From Chryseobacterium sp. (GTDB lineage: Bacteria > Bacteroidota > Bacteroidia > Flavobacteriales > Weeksellaceae), in contig JAGNPP010000042.1 in the NCBI GenBank assembly GCA_017989575.1, positions 1-13,065 of the forward strand: DNA of 13,065 nt. The letters are read 5' to 3'. The translations under genes and the position numbers were made by a program. Below, piece after piece: positions 7,420-13,065 of this stretch. Within the stretch, counting starts at the first letter, position 1, and each line of letters begins with the position of its first letter. A model generated the notes under the pieces. That model was not told the DNA's origin. It made no database searches and saw only the letters and a program-made list of their open reading frames with translations.

Positions 7420-8427
7420 ATGTACAAACGCATTATTCGCCCGCTTCTTTTCAAATTCGACCCAGAAGAAGTTCACCACTTTACCTTTTCTGCTCTCAAG
7501 AATTTTGGTTTTTTTGCCAAATTATTTTTACCAAAACCAATTGAGGACAAACGGCTCGAGCGTGAAGTTTTTGGATTGAAATTCAAAAATCCGGTTGGTT
7601 TGGCCGCAGGTTTTGACAAAGACGCAAAACTCTTCAATGAACTTTCTGACCTCGGATTTGGCTTCATAGAAATTGGAACTTTGACACCGAAAGGTCAGGC
7701 TGGAAATGACAAAAAACGATTGTTCAGACTGAAAGAAGACTCTGCAATTATCAATAGAATGGGTTTCAATAACGGAGGCGTGGACGAAGCAATTGAAAGA
7801 TTAAAGAAAAATAAAAATGTTCTCATCGGCGGAAACATCGGGAAAAATAAAGTGACGCCAAACGAAGAAGCCGTCAATGATTACAAAATCTGTTTCGAGA
7901 AATTATTTCCTTACGTCGATTATTTCGTCGTGAATGTCAGCTCGCCAAACACACCAAATCTCCGCGAACTTCAGGACAAAAAACCTTTGACCGAATTGTT
8001 GTCAACACTTCAAAACCTCAATCTCGAAAAGCCAAAACAAAAACCAATCCTTCTGAAAATCGCACCAGATTTGACGGATGAGCAACTTTTGGATATTATT
8101 GATATCATTAAGGAAACTCAAATCGCTGGCGTGATCGCAACGAATACGACTTTGTCAAGAGAAAATTTAATCTCAGAAAACAAAACCGAAACTGGTGGAC
8201 TTTCCGGAAAACCATTGACAAAACGCTCGACAGAAGTTATCAGATTTCTCTCCGAAAAAAGTGGAAAAGCTTTCCCAATCATCGGCGTTGGCGGAATTCA
8301 CACCGCAGAAGATGCAATTGAAAAATTGGAGGCTGGAGCGAGTCTGGTTCAGCTTTATACAGGATTCATCTACGAAGGTCCGGAGTTGATTAATGAAATA
8401 AATCGAAAAATATTGAGTCTTGGCTAA
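7420..8427 (+). CDS. pyrD: Dihydroorotate dehydrogenase (quinone), class 2
   Basis: PyrD catalyses the fourth step of de novo pyrimidine synthesis, oxidising dihydroorotate to orotate with FMN and passing electrons to the membrane quinone pool. The 335-residue length and the N-terminal extension (MYKRIIRPLLFKFDPEEVHH, residues 1-20) mark the membrane-associated class 2 enzyme. Visible signatures are GLAAGFDKDA at 60-69, NRMGFNN at 112-118, VNVSSPNTPNLR at 171-182 with catalytic Ser175, LLKIAPD at 211-217 with FMN-contacting Lys213, NTT at 242-244, GGLSG at 259-263, GVGGI at 289-293 and YTGFIYEGP at 313-321. All are intact. It is transcribed away from the broken regulator and is followed 90 bases later by a DUF2007 gene on the same strand. 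No pyrimidine-pathway neighbour is present. Confidence 0.96.
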   Translation: MYKRIIRPLLFKFDPEEVHHFTFSALKNFGFFAKLFLPKPIEDKRLEREVFGLKFKNPVGLAAGFDKDAKLFNELSDLGFGFIEIGTLTPKGQAGNDKKRLFRLKEDSAIINRMGFNNGGVDEAIERLKKNKNVLIGGNIGKNKVTPNEEAVNDYKICFEKLFPYVDYFVVNVSSPNTPNLRELQDKKPLTELLSTLQNLNLEKPKQKPILLKIAPDLTDEQLLDIIDIIKETQIAGVIATNTTLSRENLISENKTETGGLSGKPLTKRSTEVIRFLSEKSGKAFPIIGVGGIHTAEDAIEKLEAGASLVQLYTGFIYEGPELINEINRKILSLG

Positions 8428-8489
8428 TTTTTTGGTTCAAGAAACAATGAAATCTGAATTAATTTTTAGTTTAAGTCAGTTGAATCCAA

Positions 8490-8517
8490 ATCAATCATCA
8501 TTTATCAATCATCACTT
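8490..8517 (+). repeat. 14-bp tandem repeat abutting the DUF2007 start
   Basis: ATCAATCATCATTT (8490-8503) is followed directly by ATCAATCATCACTT (8504-8517), 13 of 14 identical. The second copy ends at the base before the ATG at 8518. It occupies the place where a leader or ribosome-binding region would be. It may simply be a small replication slippage. Confidence 0.6.
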
Positions 8518-8742
8518 ATGGAATTAGTCACACTCAAAATATTCAACACAGAAATAGAAGCGGAAATGCTCAAGATTTTCTTAGAAACGAGCGGCGTTGA
8601 AACCTTTGTTTTCGGAAATATTTTGGCAAATACTTACAATTTGTTCAACACCACAAGTGGCGGTGTTCAGCTAAAAGTCTCAGAAAATGACTTCGAAAAA
8701 GCGAATGAATTGGTGGAGGGATTTTATAATCAGGAAGCTTAA
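8518..8742 (+). CDS. Small DUF2007-family protein (putative signal-transducing protein)
   Basis: This 74-residue protein has the DUF2007 pattern: a beta strand then a helix at the N-terminus (VTLKIFNTEIEAEMLKIFLE), a middle with a Gly-Val pair (SGVETFVFGN), and GGVQLKVSENDFEKANELV near the end. The fold is a small ferredoxin-like alpha/beta domain. The family is often labelled putative signal transducing protein, but no biochemical role is established. It has no signal peptide or membrane segment. It follows pyrD by 90 bases on the same strand and could be read from the same transcript; I see no convincing TAnnTTTG element in the gap. Its TAA at 8740-8742 overlaps the TAA of the convergent AIPR gene by three bases within the palindrome TTAA. 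Confidence 0.82.
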   Translation: MELVTLKIFNTEIEAEMLKIFLETSGVETFVFGNILANTYNLFNTTSGGVQLKVSENDFEKANELVEGFYNQEA

Positions 8743-11123
8743 ACTTTCACCCCAAATTTCCTCAACTTCCCCAAAGACTCAAAAGCCTTCATCAAAGACT
8801 GTTCTTTGAGTTGTTCGTTTTTTGCAATTGCAGATTGTATAGATTTTACATTACCCAATTCCGGAATTGTGAAAATTTTGGTTTGATTTGCCAAGTCGAT
8901 TATTTTTTTCCAGTCATCTTTTGAGAGGAGTTTTAATCGGTCGAACATAAATTTTATTTCTACAGATTCTTTGTCTTCAAATTTTGATAAAGCCTTTGTT
9001 TCCTCGAAAAACAATGGGTTTTCTGATAAATATTGAATCACTTTTCTGCCGACCGTGATATCTCTCGGGAGAAGATTTTTGTTTTTTTGAATCGCTTTTA
9101 AAACTTCTTCTACCGAAGTTCTATTGAAACCATCCAAAGAATTTTTATCCAAATAAATATTAAATCCGTCCCAGAACTTCATTCCATATTTGTGAATTTC
9201 ACTGATGATGAAAAGCCTGTCTTCCTCATTATTGGTGTCGATTTCCTTTTCATTTTCTCGGTTTTCTTTTTCTTCAGTTGAAACTAAATATTCCGAAACA
9301 ATCGTCTGCAAATCCTCATTGTAAGGCGTTTCTTTGAGTTTATTCCAAGAAGATTCTCTTTTGGCATATTCGGAAATCAAACTGTTGTTGGCTTCTTTCA
9401 CCAGATGTTCGTACACAAAAACCAAGAGTTTTTTGAAATGATTGGTCAAAACATCATCCATTTTCTGGTCTTCATAGATTTTCCATAAATCCAGTCGATT
9501 ATCCGTCAAATAATGGAAATACGAAACGGTATAAGCAACGGTAAAAGATTTCAAGTTGGTATCGCCAATTGCATCTACGTTTTTTCTGCCAAATAATTTA
9601 TCTATCGACTTAAATAAAATGGCGTTTGCAATCAGTTTTTTGTAGAGATTTTCGCCAGGCAATTTATTTTTACTGACGAGAACATTTATTTTTTTGGTAA
9701 AATGAATGAAGTTTTTTTGTGAACCTTGCGATACAAAATTTGGCTCTAGTTCCCAAAGATTAATATATTTAGCTACATCTGATTTTACAAATTTTAGCTG
9801 AGAAGGATTTTGCTCCTTGAATTTCTTTTGCTGACTCGGCGTTTGTTTATTCAGCGTTTCACGGTATTGTCCGTTGGCGCGTTCAAAAAACCAAAGCAAT
9901 GACTGGTTTTTATTTTCAGGATTCACCACATATTTCTTTCTCGAAAGATTTTCTATCTGAACAAAATACGGATTGTTGGAAGACAAATCAAGTTCAGAGA
10001 CTTTATTCTGACTGTTTGCAAAGCGTGAAATATTGGGAACTTCTATGTTTTTCTGTTCTTTGTCTTTGATAACCGTGAGTTTCATCTGAACAAAAATTTT
10101 GCTCAAATCTGCCTCTTTGTATTTTTTCTGCGTGTGATAAAGTGAAGCTGTGGTTTGTCCGCCATTCACAATTTGAAAATCATTCAATCTTGTAATCACC
10201 ATTTGACCATCAATGGATTTGGTTTCCACGCTTTCGGCAGTTGCAGTGATTCCGTTGTTGTAGGGCAGAAACATTTGCGGTTTTGTGCGAATGGTGTCCC
10301 GAATTCCTTTATTGAATTTTCCAGCTTGACCGAGAAATGCACGAACGTTGCTTTCCAAGAGCTCGTTTGAAAACTCTTTGTACAAATTAGCTAAAACTTC
10401 GCCAGGGACAATTGCCAAATAACAATCGTACATTTCGTCGATGCTCGGAACTTGCAGACATTGCAAACCTTTTCCTTCTTCTGTGAATTTTTCAAACTCA
10501 ATTTCTATTGGCTCGTGAACGCTGTTGGATTCGTTGATTTTAAACATTCTTGAAATATCCCAAGTGTGTATGAAAATATCAACATCAATACCTTTAATTT
10601 CTGCTTTGTGTTTCTCAATTTCTGAAAAACCATTTACAAGAAGATTTATATTAATTCTATCAAAATCTTTCCCTTGTTTCCCTATTATTTTTATTAATTC
10701 GCATAATTCCGAATGAGAAGAGTCAATATAATCTATATGTCTTTTAAATGCTTCGTTTACGAATTTTTTAATTTGATTAATAGTTCTGTCATAAACAGAA
10801 GTATTGTTAAAACTATATTCATAATCATCATTTCTAAAACTCGTAATAAACAAGTCTAAAGTTTCAAAATATGTTTTATTACTGTCATCTTTAATCTGGT
10901 CTTTCAGACAATAACCGTTGATTTTCCAGTCGATTCCGCCCTGACTGTTGGGATGAATGTAAGACAAAACTCTTGCACCTTCCGACTTTCCGATAGACTC
11001 GAAAACTTCAATGCAATATTCTGTAAATTTATCTTCAAAACTTGCTCCTTCTCCATCTGAATAAACCAATGAAGCAACATCAGATTTTAATTCTTCAATG
11101 TAATTTTGTAAAGCTTTTTTCAT
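8739..11123 (-). CDS. AIPR-family (abortive infection phage resistance) protein
   Basis: AIPR proteins are named for abortive-infection phage resistance; their biochemistry is poorly known. This 794-residue protein has the family core at about 250-400: ESNVRAFLGQAGKFNKGI at 257-274, FLPYNNGITAT at 285-295, FQIVNGGQTTASLYH at 316-330 and ISRFANSQNKV at 365-375. Residues 28-96 (FEDKFTEYCIEV, then GGIDWKINGYCLKD, then LDLFITSF) look like the N-terminal domain seen in AIPR proteins encoded beside Z1 genes, possibly a PD-(D/E)XK fold without its lysine. Residues 440-794 are helical and unassigned, with an acidic linker near 625-645. The ATG at 11121-11123 follows the upstream stop by three bases, so translation is coupled. 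It is the last gene of the cluster. It could be the effector or a DNA-sensing subunit; the sequence does not decide. Codons for residues about 89-168 lie in an unusually AT-rich patch. Confidence 0.9.
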   Translation of the reverse strand: MKKALQNYIEELKSDVASLVYSDGEGASFEDKFTEYCIEVFESIGKSEGARVLSYIHPNSQGGIDWKINGYCLKDQIKDDSNKTYFETLDLFITSFRNDDYEYSFNNTSVYDRTINQIKKFVNEAFKRHIDYIDSSHSELCELIKIIGKQGKDFDRININLLVNGFSEIEKHKAEIKGIDVDIFIHTWDISRMFKINESNSVHEPIEIEFEKFTEEGKGLQCLQVPSIDEMYDCYLAIVPGEVLANLYKEFSNELLESNVRAFLGQAGKFNKGIRDTIRTKPQMFLPYNNGITATAESVETKSIDGQMVITRLNDFQIVNGGQTTASLYHTQKKYKEADLSKIFVQMKLTVIKDKEQKNIEVPNISRFANSQNKVSELDLSSNNPYFVQIENLSRKKYVVNPENKNQSLLWFFERANGQYRETLNKQTPSQQKKFKEQNPSQLKFVKSDVAKYINLWELEPNFVSQGSQKNFIHFTKKINVLVSKNKLPGENLYKKLIANAILFKSIDKLFGRKNVDAIGDTNLKSFTVAYTVSYFHYLTDNRLDLWKIYEDQKMDDVLTNHFKKLLVFVYEHLVKEANNSLISEYAKRESSWNKLKETPYNEDLQTIVSEYLVSTEEKENRENEKEIDTNNEEDRLFIISEIHKYGMKFWDGFNIYLDKNSLDGFNRTSVEEVLKAIQKNKNLLPRDITVGRKVIQYLSENPLFFEETKALSKFEDKESVEIKFMFDRLKLLSKDDWKKIIDLANQTKIFTIPELGNVKSIQSAIAKNEQLKEQSLMKAFESLGKLRKFGVKV

Positions 11124-11126
11124 TCA

Positions 11127-12095
11127 TTAAATGTTTTGGGTAATCTCTTCCATTTCGACTGAAAAATTTTCTACAGCCGAAAGTTCGATGAAATACGAAG
11201 TATTGTAAACGCCTATTGGAAGCTGACTTTTGATGATTTTTGGAAATTCTTCAGACACTGAATATGTATATATTTTCTTCAAAGAATACATTTTGTTGTA
11301 GTGTTCTTTATCATCTTCAAAATATCCTAAAAGCATTAATCTTTCGTTGAAAAACTTGAGTTCATCAATATTGGCAGACAGCTTCTCTTGGATTTGGTCG
11401 ATTAAAGAATTGAGTGTGAAACCATTTTCTTTCACATCTTCTACAGTGTACAAAATCAGAAACAATTCATTCAGATTCTGAGCATCCAATTGTCCTTCGT
11501 TAGTAATTTTTAGTTTTGGATATTTTGAGGATGTGAGTTTTATTTCAATTCCGGTTGCTCCAAAAACAAAATCTTTGTCTTCAAAATCGGGTCCAGTCCA
11601 GCCGTTTAAAATGGTTGAGGAAGATTTCTGATGGTCTAAAAGATGATTAATGAAAAGCGATTCGCCAATCAAACCTTTCTGTTGTTCGATGCTTAAACCA
11701 TTGAAATTAATTTTATCAAAAAGTTTTTTCCATTTCGAAATAACATTCAGTGTTTTTGTTACCGCTTCATTTTCCGTTACACTTTCAGCAATATCTTCCA
11801 AAATATTTTGGATGAATAATGAAAAAATATCTTTTAAATCATTGTCTAACAAATAGATATTCAGTTCGCAAAAATCATCTGTTTCGACTGGAAAAATTTC
11901 AACACCTTTGAAACGATAATTTTTCAGTTCCGGAATTTCCACATTTTTGGAAACAGACATTATGTACAAATGCTGTCCGGTAATATGATTGGTCGCCGCA
12001 TAGCAATTGAGATGCGGAATATCTTCAATCCTTGTTTTTATAATGATGTCGCCGGTTGGTTTCTGCGTTTCCCAAATTGATTTGATGTTAACCAT
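11127..12095 (-). CDS. PD-(D/E)XK endonuclease, DUF4420 type, of a Z1/AIPR defence operon
   Basis: This is a 322-residue protein of the DUF4420 family, which NCBI-style annotation calls PD-(D/E)XK motif protein. It is predicted to be the DNA-cutting subunit of a restriction-like system. Residues 1-125 form a mainly beta N-terminal region. Residues 138-190 carry the nuclease core: the conserved helix GLIGESLFINHLL at 141-153 with Glu145, then GPDF at 168-171 with Asp170, and GIEIKLTSS at 182-190 with Glu184 and Lys186. All expected catalytic residues are present, so it should be active. It lies two bases after the Z1 gene and three bases before the AIPR gene, a compact co-translated unit. It has no signal peptide. 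The ATG at 12093-12095 is the only sensible start. Host DNA must somehow be protected, most simply by a methyltransferase encoded upstream of the window. Confidence 0.87.
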   Translation of the reverse strand: MVNIKSIWETQKPTGDIIIKTRIEDIPHLNCYAATNHITGQHLYIMSVSKNVEIPELKNYRFKGVEIFPVETDDFCELNIYLLDNDLKDIFSLFIQNILEDIAESVTENEAVTKTLNVISKWKKLFDKINFNGLSIEQQKGLIGESLFINHLLDHQKSSSTILNGWTGPDFEDKDFVFGATGIEIKLTSSKYPKLKITNEGQLDAQNLNELFLILYTVEDVKENGFTLNSLIDQIQEKLSANIDELKFFNERLMLLGYFEDDKEHYNKMYSLKKIYTYSVSEEFPKIIKSQLPIGVYNTSYFIELSAVENFSVEMEEITQNI

Positions 12096-12097
12096 AA

Positions 12098-13065
12098 TTA
12101 TTCGTTATCGTTATTTGGTGAATCATCATCTTCTTGTGGATCTTCGTCGAAACTATCAAAAATGGTAGTTGTGTATGAAGTTTTTACTTCGTTCTCAATC
12201 TTTGGAAAGTGAAGACTGTAGCCGATTATTGGGATTCCGTTGTTTACATTTGGTGTTCCTCTTTCATCTAAAGCATAGATTAAAAGCAAGCCTTTTTTCT
12301 CTTTTTCTCTTTCAATTTTAATGTCTTCATTCTTTTTTAAATCTGATACAATCAAATCAACTTGTCTGTCAACAGTATCATCAATTTGATTTTTAGAAAT
12401 TAAATAATATTCGCCATCTCTCAATAATTGTTGGTTACGAATACTACAAGCTAATTCTACATTTTGGTTTCCAATATTAATATTATAGGTTTCCACTTTT
12501 GCATTTTTTGCACGTTCTCCTTTTTTTGAACCGCCTTTAAAATCAATAAAAACGTCGCTATCAGTATTTGAAACAATCGCAACCGACCATTCCTTTATTT
12601 CAGTTTGGGTCAAAACATATTCTCCTAAACGAGCATTTTTAATTCTCAATAAATCAATTTTAAAATTATCTAAAAACGTTGCAATTTTTTCTTTGTCAAA
12701 ATCTTTAATCAAGACATATCTCGGAATATTGTCGCTTTCTTTATGTTTAATAATTTCAAAAGGTTTATTCCCAATATCCAACAATGATTGGAAATTTTTA
12801 AAATTACTTTCGATTGCAGATTTCGTTTTCAACAATTGATAAGTTTGCGGATTCGTTCCTGAAAAAGAAATTTCAATATTCTTAGAAAAATTGAGTTTTG
12901 CCAAACTTGTAATCGTCATCAAACCGTGATGATTTCTCACTTTTAATCTAAAATCTTTTGGGCGTTGATGCGATGCTGTCATTTCATCAAAATCGTTTCG
13001 CATTTCTTCGGTTGCCATTGTGATGTGGTTGAACCATTCGAAAATCTGCTCAGTTGTATACAATC
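12098..13065 (-). CDS. Z1 domain-containing protein, C-terminal part (cut by window edge)
   Basis: The frame stays open to the window edge, so this is the last 321 codons of a longer gene. The first whole codon here is TTG, which is probably not a start. Z1 proteins are usually about 900 residues with a superfamily II helicase-like core. The core would lie upstream, outside the window. What is visible fits the region after it: IFEWFNHITMATEEMRNDFD near the start, then RPKDFRLKVRNH (residues 34-45), resembling the P-x-D-F-x-L-x-V-R-x-H element of the family as I remember it. The end has LLLIYALD (259-266) and IIGYSLHFP (279-287), followed by an acidic tail rich in Asp and Glu (about 302-321). 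It is predicted to work with the PD-(D/E)XK protein as an ATP-driven DNA translocation and cleavage machine. The stop at 12098-12100 lies two bases before the next start. Confidence 0.75.
   Translation of the reverse strand, partial: LYTTEQIFEWFNHITMATEEMRNDFDEMTASHQRPKDFRLKVRNHHGLMTITSLAKLNFSKNIEISFSGTNPQTYQLLKTKSAIESNFKNFQSLLDIGNKPFEIIKHKESDNIPRYVLIKDFDKEKIATFLDNFKIDLLRIKNARLGEYVLTQTEIKEWSVAIVSNTDSDVFIDFKGGSKKGERAKNAKVETYNINIGNQNVELACSIRNQQLLRDGEYYLISKNQIDDTVDRQVDLIVSDLKKNEDIKIEREKEKKGLLLIYALDERGTPNVNNGIPIIGYSLHFPKIENEVKTSYTTTIFDSFDEDPQEDDDSPNNDNE

Noticed and set aside
10155..10716. Plus-strand frames inside the AIPR region (10155-10370 and 10525-10716)
   Set aside because: They are antisense to the conserved AIPR core and neighbouring coding sequence and have no protein-like features of their own.
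13061..13063. TTG as the start of the Z1-family gene
   Set aside because: The frame is open to the window edge and the protein resembles only the C-terminal part of a much longer family, so this is an internal leucine codon.
12098..13065. A novel stand-alone third defence protein
   Set aside because: The RPKDFRLKVRNH segment and the order relative to DUF4420 and AIPR fit the tail of a Z1 protein better than a new family.

Overview
The window looks like chromosomal DNA from a low-GC member of the Bacteroidota, most likely Flavobacteriia of the Weeksellaceae (Chryseobacterium or Epilithonimonas type). Four things point there: a secreted protein with a type IX secretion sorting tail; promoters with the Bacteroidota -7 consensus TAnnTTTG; starts without Shine-Dalgarno sequences; and a TPR/membrane/coiled-coil/HTH regulator of the flavobacterial type.

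Layout. Positions 79-2109 (+) hold a very acidic hypothetical protein with an internal 50-residue tandem repeat, followed with no gap by rsmI (16S rRNA C1402 2'-O-methyltransferase). fabG (3-oxoacyl-ACP reductase) follows at 2154-2897 (+) with its own promoter and a terminator. Positions 2898-3262 are non-coding and hold two terminator hairpins flanking a 16-bp perfect inverted repeat that may be a dispersed intergenic element. Positions 3263-5554 (-) encode an exported Asp-box beta-propeller protein. Positions 5656-7294 (-) hold a broken sensor-regulator gene (signal peptide, TPRs, membrane helix, coiled coil, HTH). It carries an in-frame stop near its N-terminus and a frameshift at a seven-base A run. 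Divergent from it are pyrD (7420-8427) and a small DUF2007 gene (8518-8742).

Positions 8739-13065 (-) are the accessory part, a tight cluster read right to left. It starts with the C-terminal part of a Z1-family protein cut by the window edge. Two bases later comes a DUF4420-type PD-(D/E)XK endonuclease, and three bases after that an AIPR-family protein. Together they form the distal half of a restriction-like anti-phage operon. In the arrangement I know for these families, a cytosine methyltransferase and a GHKL (MutL/MORC-like) ATPase lie upstream, which here would be beyond position 13065. The cluster abuts the core genome exactly: the last codons of the AIPR gene and the DUF2007 gene share the palindrome TTAA.

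The Z1/PD-(D/E)XK/AIPR cluster is the best candidate for an interesting system. Its component families are known but poorly characterised, so it is not wholly new. The broken regulator, the acidic repeat protein and the intergenic inverted repeat are secondary points of interest. No tRNA, rRNA, CRISPR array or insertion sequence was seen.
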